A stretch of DNA of 64,000 nucleotides from Sphingobacteriales bacterium 44-15 (GCA_001899685.1 MKWG01000006.1:181319-245318), one strand, 5' to 3'; shown: positions 37,301 through 45,240, counted from the stretch's first letter. The notes: generated by a model not told the origin, from the letters alone. Numbers and translations are program-made.

Positions 37301-37476
37301 GCAGTGCTGAAGCCAACATATTTCAAAAAGTCTCTGCGCGGAGTCTTGGCGTCGAGCAAACCTTTGCTATTGTCAAACATCGGCAGATCTTCCTGAAATT
37401 CATCCTTGACTAATTTCTGGTAGCCCTCTGTATTGTTTAGCTCTCCTAAGTTTTGCCAGTACTTTTTTTGGTCCAT
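34324..37476 (-). CDS. actB: Alternative complex III subunit ActB (molybdopterin-like plus iron-sulfur protein)
   Basis: ActB fuses a molybdopterin oxidoreductase-like part with a four-cluster ferredoxin part in a single 1050-residue chain. Residues 46-67 hold a Tat signal (TPRRDFLKYVGFSTAAAAV) followed by Cys67 as a possible lipid anchor. It follows an N-terminal extension of the TAT-variant type (MDQKKYWQNLGELN). In other bacteria the Mo site of ActB is empty, and no Mo ligand can be assigned here. From about residue 775 the clusters appear in order: CTGCGACTIAC, CQHCDNAPCENVCP, CIGTRYCANNCP, and CSFCVQR with CMQACSTGA. This fits three 4Fe-4S clusters and one 3Fe-4S cluster. They carry electrons from quinol toward the heme subunits. 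The gene is second in the operon. Confidence 0.95.
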   Translation of the reverse strand: MDQKKYWQNLGELNNTEGYQKLVKDEFQEDLPMFDNSKGLLDAKTPRRDFLKYVGFSTAAAAVAAGCEAPVRKSIPYLNKPENLSPGVAQYYATTYVAEGDAVPVVAKVRDGRPIKIEGNDHSFLNMKGEGTSARVQSSVLDLYDTARLRWPAEVVNKELKELQLSEALDKKIAGELSGTTPVLLTSTITSPTTKQVIAEFLAKYPGGRHVQYDAISYSGLLLANERSYGKRTLPSYRFDKAKVIVSIDADFLGTWLSSEEYASQYASGRKINQKNPEMSKHIQFEGVLSLTGANADDRFLTRPSETGAIVLNLLAKLGGGVAAPAIADEKVKKGIDMAASMLGANKGAALVVCGSNDPDVQVLVNAINELLGANGVTINWAAPVQIRQGIDGEMDQLVKDMNSGQVSSLLIYEANPAYNYQDAAGFISGLQKVKLSVSFNDRADETSVLCKYIIPHPHYLESWGDAEARVGFYGLMQPTIEHLFSTRPFQTSLLKWSGSNTDYDEYFKKYWVEKLGGQMAFDAALQSGVVEPAEVSFASLPYNGAAVADAAAKVASVKSGSNAELILYQKVSIGSGATANNPWLQEMPDPISRATWDNYVMISYAMAKELGIELNDKYEVEYKKPVVEFTINGKPVKLPILAIAGMHPKVIALAVGYGRGEGVGLAGANVGYNAYPLVNGKGATRSYYSTDVTGYKNTGDTYDIAYTQTHNQYEGRVEVVREYTLADFRKNPEAVPHYREELAEDFAKHTGDFRAEATMYPNYESPGAHWGMSIDLNACTGCGACTIACTAENNVPVVGKSEVKRYHDMHWLRIDRYYASYRDKTEGDDLNVVFMPMLCQHCDNAPCENVCPVSATNHSSEGLNQMAYNRCIGTRYCANNCPFKVRRFNWADYTGADSFPDNQQFGVVGGLDPVVAQMNDDLTRMVLNPDVTVRSRGVIEKCSFCVQRLQDAKLKAKKSQDPSEIRNVKTACMQACSTGAIVFGNVNDKESRVYKLRTEEQNHRTYYALEHIHVLPNISYLAKIRNTDRPVGVKEEEHGATEIKEEAHH

Positions 37477-37582
37477 TTATTACTTAATTTGAGAATTTTA
37501 TTCCGCTGCTGCGGAATGAAAATGCTTGCTTAATAACAAGTTTCTTTGGCTATTTACGGCTGCACGTTTCAACTGCCATTCA

Positions 37583-38848
37583 TTAATAATGGCATTTCTG
37601 ACACTCAGTTCCACCTATCATTTCCACTGTCACGCTATCAATCTTTTTATTCTTGATATCCTCGTGGAACTTTTCGTAGATGCTGTAGAATTTATTGTTT
37701 TCAAACTGAACTTTCGTATTGCGGTGGCAATTGATACACCAGCCCATGCTTAAATCAGCAAACTGGTGCACTTCATCCATTTCGGTGATATTGCCGTGGC
37801 AGGTCTGGCACTGTTGCTGCCCTACTACCACATGCTGGGAGTGATTAAAGTATACATGATCAGGAAGATTATGGATACGTGTCCACTGGATAGGCTTACC
37901 CTTGCCGGTATACTGGTTTTTGCTTTCATCCCATCCGGCGTATTCATATAATTTTTTGATCTCTGCGGTCCCGTTTACTTCGCTGCCATCTTTCCTGTAC
38001 AGGGCAGGGCCTTTTGTGTATTCATTAATGGCCATGTGGCAGTTCATACATACATTCACGGAAGGGATATTTGCCTGCTTGCCTTCCTGAGGGCCGGTAT
38101 GGCAATACAGGCAACTGATCTGGTTAATGCCTGCATGCACTTTATGAGAATAGAAAATAGGTTGCTCAGGCTCATAATTTTGCTGGCGTCCCAGGCCAAC
38201 AGCGCCCTGTATGGTGAAATAACCACCTACCAGGAACAAGGCAATGATGCAAAGCGCTATATATAATTTATTTCTGTAGAAAGGAACAGGTTCGGAAGAA
38301 GGGATACCCTCCTTGTCGTCAGACATTTTTTTGAGGTTGCTGTTCACCTGCAACAGCGTAAGGGCTATAACAGCCAGTATTAAAGTAAGAACGCCGAATA
38401 ATAAGGTATTGTCGCTTTGGGGCTCAGCCGCTACTGCTTTACCATCCCCGCCTGAAGGCTTGGGTCCACCGGGTCCTGCGGCAAAAGTGGTATTGATATA
38501 GTTAACGATCGCATCAATCTCAGCTTCTTTCAGATCGGGAAAACCCGTCATCATGATACCATTATGAGAAGCTTTTAATCCCTGGGTATAAGCATCATTG
38601 GCCATGAAAGCCGCCGGGTTATGGATCCACGCATACAGCTTTTTCCTGTCGCTCCAGGGACCTCTTTCTTCCAAACCACCCAACGCCGGACCGGTAGATT
38701 CTTTAAATACGCTGTGACAGGCAGCACATTTTGAATTAAAAATAGCTTTACCATCCTGTGCGCTGGCCGTATTAACCAAAAAAGAAAGAGAGAACACTAA
38801 GAGAGATCCAAAAACAAGTCTTTTTACAGTAGATCGTTGGTAGCTCAT
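37583..38848 (-). CDS. actA: Alternative complex III subunit ActA, cytochrome c fusion with six heme motifs
   Basis: This 421-residue protein has a signal peptide or anchor (residues 8-30), then a class I cytochrome c domain with CAACHS (about residue 40) and the Met region GIMMTGFPDL. A second membrane helix lies near residues 195-220. The C-terminal part is the multiheme ActA domain with five CxxCH motifs: CLYCH, CMNCH, CQTCH, CINCH and CQKCH, the last four residues from the end. Six hemes in all should be bound. Typical ActA is pentaheme and shorter, so the N-terminal monoheme domain is an added module. The start is ATG 38848. A TTG three codons upstream was not preferred. First gene of the operon. 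Confidence 0.9.
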   Translation of the reverse strand: MSYQRSTVKRLVFGSLLVFSLSFLVNTASAQDGKAIFNSKCAACHSVFKESTGPALGGLEERGPWSDRKKLYAWIHNPAAFMANDAYTQGLKASHNGIMMTGFPDLKEAEIDAIVNYINTTFAAGPGGPKPSGGDGKAVAAEPQSDNTLLFGVLTLILAVIALTLLQVNSNLKKMSDDKEGIPSSEPVPFYRNKLYIALCIIALFLVGGYFTIQGAVGLGRQQNYEPEQPIFYSHKVHAGINQISCLYCHTGPQEGKQANIPSVNVCMNCHMAINEYTKGPALYRKDGSEVNGTAEIKKLYEYAGWDESKNQYTGKGKPIQWTRIHNLPDHVYFNHSQHVVVGQQQCQTCHGNITEMDEVHQFADLSMGWCINCHRNTKVQFENNKFYSIYEKFHEDIKNKKIDSVTVEMIGGTECQKCHY

Positions 38849-38893
38849 TATATCCAAGGAGTTTGTGATGATGCGGACTTATCCTGTTCGCTG

Positions 38894-38901
38894 CAAAAAT
38901 A
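38894..38901 (-). promoter_or_regulatory. TATTTTTG -7 box upstream of the act-cta operon
   Basis: Read on the minus strand, TATTTTTG fits the TAnnTTTG consensus and lies 45 bp before actA. The -33 region (TTAATATTTT) matches poorly. All twelve genes to 24313 have gaps of 106 bp or less, so this is probably the main promoter. Confidence 0.4.
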
Positions 38902-39159
38902 GGTCAGTATGCTGATAAAATATTAACATTTCCGAAAAAAATTTTTCCTTGTCCGGCCTGCATTTCAGACGATTTTTCGTATACTATGTATTTTTTTGTC
39001 ATGTCTTTGTAAGCTGGTTTTACTTAGGGGATTTATTTCACAGCTACTATAAATATCATCGTTTTTCGTCATCTTGCACCCGGGATAAAGCACATTTCAA
39101 AATTAGCTAAGCAGGCGCACTGCAAAACGTGGGATATACCCATTAGATTATTTTATGGT

Positions 39160-39307
39160 CTTTGCCTGCCCGATCTGAAGATCATTCAGGCGGGCGAAAA
39201 ACCTGACTGCCGACAGGCAGGCTTTGTATTTCCTTTGCGGTTATTTTTTTACCGCAAAGCACACTAAGAAATTACGCCCGCCTGAATAACTAGTCGGGCA
39301 GGCAAAG
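39160..39307. repeat. 148-bp nested inverted repeat, MITE-like
   Basis: Outer arms at 39160-39196 and 39275-39307 pair nearly perfectly: CTTTGCCTGCCCGA and ATTCAGGCGGGCG both recur inverted, separated by a short unmatched spacer. Inside lie a second palindrome, CCTGACTGCCGACAGGCAGG (39202-39221), and a perfect 9-bp hairpin CTTTGCGGT/ACCGCAAAG around a T-run (39233-39259). The intergenic region 38849-39385 is 537 bp long and otherwise holds only AT-rich DNA. No reading frame covers the element. Confidence 0.65.
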
Positions 39308-39385
39308 AGCGCTAAGCCGGGCCAGAGTAGTATATATATATAAATTAATGAATTGCATAAAGGACAGGAAGCTGAAAAAGTAAAT

Positions 39386-40000
39386 ATGAGCAACTCACAC
39401 AATAATAATGATCAACCTGTAGCCCGCCTTGCCATATTTGCCTCCGGCGCAGGCTCTAATACCCAAAAGATCATAGATCACTTCAGGGGAGACAATATTA
39501 TCCATACCGCACTGATTGTAAGCAACAAACCGAAAGCGGGCGTGCTGGATATTGCCCAAAGGGAAAATATCCCGGTTTTGATCATAGAAAAAGAACGGTT
39601 TTTCGCAGATGGGTATGTACCGGTGTTAAAAGAAAAAAAAATTGACTGGATCATCCTGGCCGGTTTTCTGTGGAAAATACCAGTGCCTTTGATCGAAGCC
39701 TTCCCCGAACATATTATTAATATACACCCGGCGCTTTTACCCAACTACGGCGGTAAGGGAATGTACGGGCACTTTGTCCACGAAGCCGTAATAGCCGCCG
39801 GGGAGAAAGAAAGCGGCATCACTATTCATTATGTGGATGAGCATTTTGACCACGGCAAAACCATATTCCAGGCAAAATGTCCCGTCGAAGCCACTGATAC
39901 TCCTGATACCTTGGCCCGGAAGATACATGAGCTGGAGCATTATTATTACCCCACCACTATCCGAGCCCTTATCGCTAAAAATGAAATACCGGTTCCTTAG
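39386..40000 (+). CDS. purN: Phosphoribosylglycinamide formyltransferase
   Basis: PurN transfers a formyl group from 10-formyl-tetrahydrofolate to GAR in purine synthesis. In this 204-residue protein, the N-terminal nucleotide loop reads FASGAGSNTQKII (about residues 18-30), and the catalytic block has NIHPALLPNYGGKGMYG (Asn and His, about residues 112-128) followed by the Asp in YVDEHFDHG. The start is ATG 39386 (MSNSHNNNDQ), since the 11 residues upstream are not conserved in type. It converges on phhB over a composite repeat element. Confidence 0.94.
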   Translation: MSNSHNNNDQPVARLAIFASGAGSNTQKIIDHFRGDNIIHTALIVSNKPKAGVLDIAQRENIPVLIIEKERFFADGYVPVLKEKKIDWIILAGFLWKIPVPLIEAFPEHIINIHPALLPNYGGKGMYGHFVHEAVIAAGEKESGITIHYVDEHFDHGKTIFQAKCPVEATDTPDTLARKIHELEHYYYPTTIRALIAKNEIPVP

Positions 40001-40009
40001 TTCCATGTC

Positions 40010-40120
40010 GTGAAACGACAGACTTGCCTACCGGTTTACCTGCCGTAGGCATGGCAGTCAGGCGATAAATATGAGATCCTCACATTTATCGTCTCACCTC
40101 TCACTTGTTGACATAACGCC
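40010..40120. repeat. Composite heptad element (copy 2) carrying a 40-bp palindromic insert
   Basis: The element starts GTGAAACGACAG and resumes with GCGATAAATATGAGATCCTC, a hairpin ATAAAT...ATTTAT, then TCTCACCTCTCAC and TTGTTGACATAACGC. The copy at 47232 reads straight from GTGAAACGGCAG to GCGATAAATGTGAGATCCTC. Here a 40-bp palindrome-bearing segment (40022-40061) lies between those two words, with CAG at both edges. Confidence 0.7.
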
Positions 40121-40169
40121 AGTAGATACTGAATAACGCTGTAGCAGCAATTGAATAACATGTAAGCCG

Positions 40170-40400
40170 CTATATCAATGCATCAATTTTTTTAGCCAGC
40201 GTTCTGTCTTTTTCTGTCACAATATCGCCCGCATCATGAGTAGAAAGCCATATTTCTACCTTATTATATACATTGGTCCATAGCGGATGGTGATCCATTT
40301 TTTCGGCGGCCAGCGCTACCCTCGTCATAAAGGCAAAGGCTTCGGAAAAATTACCGAATTCAAACTTTTTATATAACCGGTTGTTTTCTTCCTTCCACAT
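40170..40400 (-). CDS. phhB: 4a-hydroxytetrahydrobiopterin dehydratase (pterin carbinolamine dehydratase)
   Basis: The enzyme recycles the pterin cofactor of aromatic amino acid hydroxylases. The 76-residue protein keeps the core signature: [20 protein letters not shown] (active-site His pair and Trp), then [12 protein letters not shown]. The GG usual after THD is AGD here. The start at ATG 40400 ([10 protein letters not shown]) gives a rather short N-terminus, while the frame is open upstream to 40442 through a stretch of low-complexity AT-rich DNA. No aromatic hydroxylase gene is nearby. It lies 87 bp after the IPExxxVDY gene. Confidence 0.82.
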   Translation of the reverse strand: MWKEENNRLYKKFEFGNFSEAFAFMTRVALAAEKMDHHPLWTNVYNKVEIWLSTHDAGDIVTEKDRTLAKKIDALI

Positions 40401-40487
40401 GAGATATTTGAGATTTGAAATTTTAGATTTGAGATTGTTCAAGGTCGTAGTTCATCATAAACATCTGCATTACATTATTGCTGCTTG

Positions 40488-40922
40488 TTAAAATACAAGA
40501 TGGATCTTGTTCTTTATTTTATCCTTATCCAGTTCTGTGATCAGTTGCACTCCTGCTATATCTTTTATAGATTGCTGCAGCATATTAAGATAATCATTTT
40601 TTACTTCATCGCCTTTCAGCAGCCAGAGAAAATCAAGATGCCTGAATTCAGGTAAAAGGTATTCGCCGTTGCACTGGTTGCTGTAAATATAATTACCAAG
40701 CGAGGAGCCGGGCTCATTATATTCATAAATAGAAAAGAAATACTGTCGCCCCTTTTTGGCAAGCTGGATCTCAAGATCGTTGTTCAGCCTGAAATCGCAA
40801 CCCAGCGCCTGGTTCACCACCCAGCAAAACCGGTAATCCTTTACCGGCGCAACAATGCCCAACACTCTTGTATCTGAAAAGAAATCTTCTGCCAGTGCGT
40901 TATTGTCAATTGCAAGCTTCAT
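40488..40922 (-). CDS. IPExxxVDY family protein
   Basis: This 144-residue protein belongs to a small family confined to Bacteroidota. The family is named for a motif near the middle. Here it reads LPEFRHLDFLWLL (about residues 91-103), a conservative variant (Leu for Ile, Leu-Asp-Phe for Val-Asp-Tyr). The N-terminal half has the family's VKDYRFCWVVNQALG pattern. Function is unknown. In many genomes it lies beside acyl carrier or pyruvate kinase genes. Here it is 3 bp after the M28 peptidase gene, so they are co-transcribed. Confidence 0.7.
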   Translation of the reverse strand: MKLAIDNNALAEDFFSDTRVLGIVAPVKDYRFCWVVNQALGCDFRLNNDLEIQLAKKGRQYFFSIYEYNEPGSSLGNYIYSNQCNGEYLLPEFRHLDFLWLLKGDEVKNDYLNMLQQSIKDIAGVQLITELDKDKIKNKIHLVF

Positions 40923-40925
40923 TCA

Positions 40926-42296
40926 TTATTTTATTGCCGTTGAGATTTCCTCTGCCGGGGTAAATGCGATCTTCCCTCTTTTATTAAGATCCTCAATGAG
41001 ATTGCCGATATATTTTATAATATAAAGCTCACCGGTATAATTGATCTTATCTGCATCATCAGCAGGATCATGAGCATCGTTGTGATAGCCCGTAAAAAAG
41101 AACAGCACAGGGATCTTTTTTCTATAAAATGAAAGGTAATCGCCGGGCTTCGCTTCTCCTGAATCTACTTTAATCGCAAAAGGGATATTTTTCCGGGCAT
41201 ATATTATTTCATTCCATTCCGGCGACGTGCCTGTGCCCGCAATAGTCAGCGCCTTTTCATTATCATCCATTCTGCCGATCATATCCATATTGATCATGTA
41301 GTTGACTGCAGACAGATCAACAGTGGGATACTCGGCAAAATATTTAGACCCCTGCCGGCCTGACGCTACGCCCGAAAATGCAATGAGCAGATAATTATTC
41401 TTTCTCGCTTTTGATTTTTTCAGCAGGCGCCCCAGTTCTATTACAGCAGCAGCGCCGCTTGCATTATCGCCAATCCCGTGATATGCCTGCTTAATATCCT
41501 CTTCCCCATGCCCGGGATGGCGGTAATGCGCCCCTATAATGATAGTAGAGGGAGCATTATTATTAATATACCCTATCACGTTTATCTCTTTGAGTATACT
41601 GGTCCCGATATCCGCTGCCAGCCGTACATCGTAAGTAGCAGAAGCATCTTTAAGGTATTGCTGCCGCCCCGCTTTGGAAAGATAAAAAACGGGGAGGGCT
41701 GCGGCAGGGGAAGTGTCTTTATTATTAAAAGTAATATTGTCTTTATTATCGCCTGTGTTATAGATCACCAGCGCTGTGGCGCCTTTATCATAAGCTTTTT
41801 TTGCTTCACTCTTTACAAACTCATATATGTTAAACCTGGGATCATCCTTATGTTCTTCCAGCGCGGGGTCAATATCCATGAACCATGGCACTCCTTTTTC
41901 AGCCAGCGAGGTAGCCACCGCCGTTTCAGGAATGGATGCATTGGGGCTAAACGCCAGCGGAAAATAATCTTTACCCACCGTCATTTCCCTGTCGTTGACG
42001 ATAAACATCGTTCTTTTATTGATTTGCTTCCCGTCCTGTACTTCAAATTCCTGGAGATAGCTGCCATTATCTCCCTTAGGCAACAGACCCATGCTTTTAA
42101 AAGACTCCGCAATATAGCCTGCAGCATGCTGTTCTCCTTCAGTTCCCGGCTTTTTTCCTTCCTGCTTACCCGCAGACAGGTAACCGATATTCTTTTTCAG
42201 GTTATCAACAATAACGCGATCGGCTTTTTTCAGCTTTTGAGCAGACAAAATGTTAACATAAGAGAACAACCATACAAAAAACAGTAGCTTTTTCAT
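40926..42296 (-). CDS. M28-type aminopeptidase homologue with altered catalytic glutamates
   Basis: The 456-residue exported protein has a signal peptide (MKKLLFFVWLFSYVNILSAQ). Residues about 100-230 look like a PA insert domain, and the M28 peptidase domain follows. Zinc-ligand positions are recognisable: His in IGAHYRH (about 255), Asp in GDNASG (about 273), Asp in NMDMIGRM (about 337) and His in DAHDPADD (about 410). But the usual Glu-Glu pair, which supplies the general base and a zinc ligand, reads FSGVASGRQGS (about 306-316): Val-Ala in place of Glu-Glu. I checked the codons (GTA GCG). It is therefore probably inactive as a peptidase or uses another residue. The start at ATG 42296 fits the signal peptide. 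Confidence 0.8.
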   Translation of the reverse strand: MKKLLFFVWLFSYVNILSAQKLKKADRVIVDNLKKNIGYLSAGKQEGKKPGTEGEQHAAGYIAESFKSMGLLPKGDNGSYLQEFEVQDGKQINKRTMFIVNDREMTVGKDYFPLAFSPNASIPETAVATSLAEKGVPWFMDIDPALEEHKDDPRFNIYEFVKSEAKKAYDKGATALVIYNTGDNKDNITFNNKDTSPAAALPVFYLSKAGRQQYLKDASATYDVRLAADIGTSILKEINVIGYINNNAPSTIIIGAHYRHPGHGEEDIKQAYHGIGDNASGAAAVIELGRLLKKSKARKNNYLLIAFSGVASGRQGSKYFAEYPTVDLSAVNYMINMDMIGRMDDNEKALTIAGTGTSPEWNEIIYARKNIPFAIKVDSGEAKPGDYLSFYRKKIPVLFFFTGYHNDAHDPADDADKINYTGELYIIKYIGNLIEDLNKRGKIAFTPAEEISTAIK

Positions 42297-42550
42297 TCCG
42301 GGATAAACTGATTTATTGCCTGTGGCAAAGGTATAATTAGTCATGCTAATTAATGCTTTCATTTTTCATGCCATTCTTGTGTTGATATTCAAAATTGCCC
42401 GGTATCCCGGGTCGGTCCGCTGACAAATTAACAGCAGTTAAAGATGTAGATTACACCTGCGCACCTGCAACATTTTCCGTATACTTTCCAATTTCGTAAA
42501 CTGCAGGTGAGAATTTGCGCTTATTTTTGCAAATTCCCTGATACTGAACA

Positions 42551-44671
42551 TTGAAACAGCAAATACATATCGCTTTAATAGGAAATCCCAACAGCGGCAA
42601 GAGCTCCTTGTTTAATGCACTGACAGGGCTTAAGCAGAAGGTGGGTAATTTCCCCGGCGTAACTGTTGACAAGAAAACAGGCGAATGCAGTATATCGGAA
42701 ACATTACAGGCAAATATTATTGATCTGCCGGGCACCTACAGCCTTTACCCGCGCCGCTCAGACGAATGGGTAGCCTACAACGTGATGATGAATCCGGGCA
42801 GCAAAGAAAAACCGGATGCGTATATACTGGTAGCCGATGCGAGCAATCTCAAGCGCAACCTGCTTTTTGCGGGCCAGGTCATTGACCTGAAACGCCCCGT
42901 CGTAATTGCCCTTACCATGATGGACATCGCTTCCAAAAAAGGGATTACTATTGATATTTCCGGGCTGGAACGCGAGCTGGGTGTGCCGGTGGTAGCTGTA
43001 AATCCCAGGAAAAACAAGGGGATCGCTGAGCTGAAAAAAGCTATTGAGCAAACAGCGCAGCAGTTGTATAAACCTCCGTCCAGGAATTTTGCCGAATCCA
43101 CAGCTGCAACGCGGGAGGCTGTTGGCGATATAAAAAAAATATTTCCCCAGATCAGCGATTATGCAGCAGTACATTACCTCATTCACCATGAATCTTTTTC
43201 TCTTGACGACAACACACAGGAGACCATAGAGCATATTGAACAAAAGCATAATTTTAATCATACCAAAGTACAGGCAGAGGAAATTACGCAGCGTTATGCG
43301 CGCATAAGGCATATTATGCAGCAAACCGTAATCGAAACAGATCCCAAAGAAAAGCAGCTCCTCACCGACCGGATAGATAAAATACTGCTGCACAAGTTCT
43401 GGGGGTATATCATCCTGCTGGGAGTGCTCGCTGTGCTCTTTCAAAGTATTTTCTGGCTGGCTACTTACCCAATGGATGCAATAGAATGGGTGTTCGGCGC
43501 TTTCAGCACCTGGCTGTCCGGCATATTACCTCAAACCTGGTTCAGCGACCTGCTGGTCAACGGGCTGATCGCGGGGCTTGGCGGTATCGTGGTATTTATA
43601 CCACAGATCATGATCTTGTTTGGATTGATCACCATACTCGAAGATACCGGGTATATGGCGCGTATCAGCTTTCTTACGGATAAGCTTATGCGCAAAGTGG
43701 GGCTTAACGGGAAGAGCGTGATGCCTATGATCAGCAGCTTCGCCTGCGCGGTACCCGCTATCATGAGCACCAGGAATATAGAAAACCGCAAGGAACGGCT
43801 GCTCACCATCATGATATCGCCGCTGATGAGCTGCAGTGCAAGGTTACCGGTATATATCATCCTGATATCGCTGGTAATACCCCAGCAATATTATTTCGGC
43901 TTTATCAGCCTCCAGGGGCTGGTAATGACCGGGCTGTACCTGCTGGGTATAGTAATGGCGCTGGTGGTATCTTATGTGATGAAATGGTTTATCAACATCA
44001 AAGAAAAAAGCTTCTTCATCCTCGAACTGCCGCTATACCGTACGCCCAGGTGGAAAAATGTATTTACCACCATGGTGGAGAAAGCAAAAATATTCACCTT
44101 CCAGGCGGGAAAAGTAATACTGGTGATCTCTTTGATCCTGTGGCTGCTCAGTTCCTATGGCCCACCCGGCCGGATGCAGCAGGTGGAAGAGCGGTATGCA
44201 ACCCTGGAACAACAGACACCCGGGAATGCCTCCGCCATTGAAGAAGAGAAAAAGGCTGAATTGCTCGAAGCCTCTTATGTAGGTATATTAGGCAGGTCTA
44301 TAGAACCGGTAATTAAACCGCTCGGCTACGACTGGAAAATAGGTATAGCCCTGATCACTTCCTTTGCGGCAAGAGAAGTATTTGTAGGCACCATGGCTAC
44401 AATATACAGCGTAGGAGAAGATGCGGATGAATATAATCCCTCGCTACGCGAGAAAATGTATGCCGCTACCTGGCCCGACGGCTCCAAAATATATACCCTT
44501 GCAGCAGGCGTGTCGCTGATGGTATTTTATGTATTTGCGATGCAGTGCATGAGCACCCTGGCCATTGTAAAGCGGGAAACACGCTCCTGGAAATGGCCGA
44601 TGATACAGCTCGCCTATATGACCGTACTGGCTTATGTGATGAGCTTTCTGGCTTATAATTTGTTAAAATAA
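42551..44671 (+). CDS. feoB: Ferrous iron transporter FeoB
   Basis: FeoB imports Fe(II) across the inner membrane and carries an N-terminal G domain. The 706-residue protein begins at TTG 42551, directly in front of IHIALIGNPNSGKSS (G1, residues 11-18). G2 is GNFPGVTV and G3 DLPGTYS. The G4 position, normally NxxD, reads TMMD (residues 122-125) and G5 reads NPR (151-153) in place of the usual SA(K/R), so guanine recognition may be changed. The membrane part starts at about residue 280 with two Gate regions, including CAVPAIMSTRN and CSARLPVYIIL. No feoA is fused or adjacent. A TATTTTTG box (42532-42539) lies 11 bp upstream. Confidence 0.92.
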   Translation: MKQQIHIALIGNPNSGKSSLFNALTGLKQKVGNFPGVTVDKKTGECSISETLQANIIDLPGTYSLYPRRSDEWVAYNVMMNPGSKEKPDAYILVADASNLKRNLLFAGQVIDLKRPVVIALTMMDIASKKGITIDISGLERELGVPVVAVNPRKNKGIAELKKAIEQTAQQLYKPPSRNFAESTAATREAVGDIKKIFPQISDYAAVHYLIHHESFSLDDNTQETIEHIEQKHNFNHTKVQAEEITQRYARIRHIMQQTVIETDPKEKQLLTDRIDKILLHKFWGYIILLGVLAVLFQSIFWLATYPMDAIEWVFGAFSTWLSGILPQTWFSDLLVNGLIAGLGGIVVFIPQIMILFGLITILEDTGYMARISFLTDKLMRKVGLNGKSVMPMISSFACAVPAIMSTRNIENRKERLLTIMISPLMSCSARLPVYIILISLVIPQQYYFGFISLQGLVMTGLYLLGIVMALVVSYVMKWFINIKEKSFFILELPLYRTPRWKNVFTTMVEKAKIFTFQAGKVILVISLILWLLSSYGPPGRMQQVEERYATLEQQTPGNASAIEEEKKAELLEASYVGILGRSIEPVIKPLGYDWKIGIALITSFAAREVFVGTMATIYSVGEDADEYNPSLREKMYAATWPDGSKIYTLAAGVSLMVFYVFAMQCMSTLAIVKRETRSWKWPMIQLAYMTVLAYVMSFLAYNLLK

Positions 44672-44706
44672 CCAGGGACTGCATCTGTTTTTAGTATCTT
44701 CAGGCT

Positions 44707-45210
44707 ATGAGTAAAAAATTCTACATATCTCTTACAGTAATAGCGGCATTTTTAACGATCATTATGTTAGCCTGCAGCGGTCCGGATAAGCCTGCAGATA
44801 CAGCGGATAGCACGGCGGAGCAAACGATCATAGATCAGCCTGATACTGTTTTGTTCTGGACAGTGGATGATTATAACAAAACCAAATCACAGGTATACAA
44901 AGACACCATCGAAGTTACCGATCCCAAAAGCGTGGTAAACGGGATCAACTCGATTTATCCGGATATTCATCTGGAATATATAAAGCAATCCAACGATACC
45001 GTATACGCCACTATAGACAGCGCATTTACCTTCACCAACGATATGGGCTCTTCCGGCGCTTCCGAGTACCTGTCTACTGTTGTGGTCAATCTTACCACGC
45101 TTAAGAACGTGAACTATGTGAACCTCGATTTCCCCGAAGGCAGTCATGCGTCACCAGGCGTATTTTCTAAAAACGCTTTTGAAAAGTATAAGGAGAAGGA
45201 TGCGCAGTAA
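44707..45210 (+). CDS. Lipoprotein of unknown function, possibly GerMN-like
   Basis: The 167-residue precursor has a lipoprotein signal peptide with the lipobox around LACSG (Cys about residue 23), then an acidic Thr/Asp linker. The globular part includes IDSAFTFTNDMGSSGASEYLSTVVVNLTTLKNVNYVNLDF, cut here into pieces: STVVVNLTTLKNV and VNLDFPEGSHASPGVF. This recalls GerMN domains, but only weakly. It follows feoB by 35 bp on the same strand and may be co-transcribed. Function cannot be stated. Confidence 0.6.
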   Translation: MSKKFYISLTVIAAFLTIIMLACSGPDKPADTADSTAEQTIIDQPDTVLFWTVDDYNKTKSQVYKDTIEVTDPKSVVNGINSIYPDIHLEYIKQSNDTVYATIDSAFTFTNDMGSSGASEYLSTVVVNLTTLKNVNYVNLDFPEGSHASPGVFSKNAFEKYKEKDAQ

Positions 45211-45240
45211 CCGTATCCTTATGAAAATACAGCGAAACAA

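Noticed and set aside
41478..42287. 269-codon plus-strand frame opposite the M28 gene
   Set aside because: Antisense to a gene with signal peptide and clear domain motifs. It has no start context or recognisable domain.
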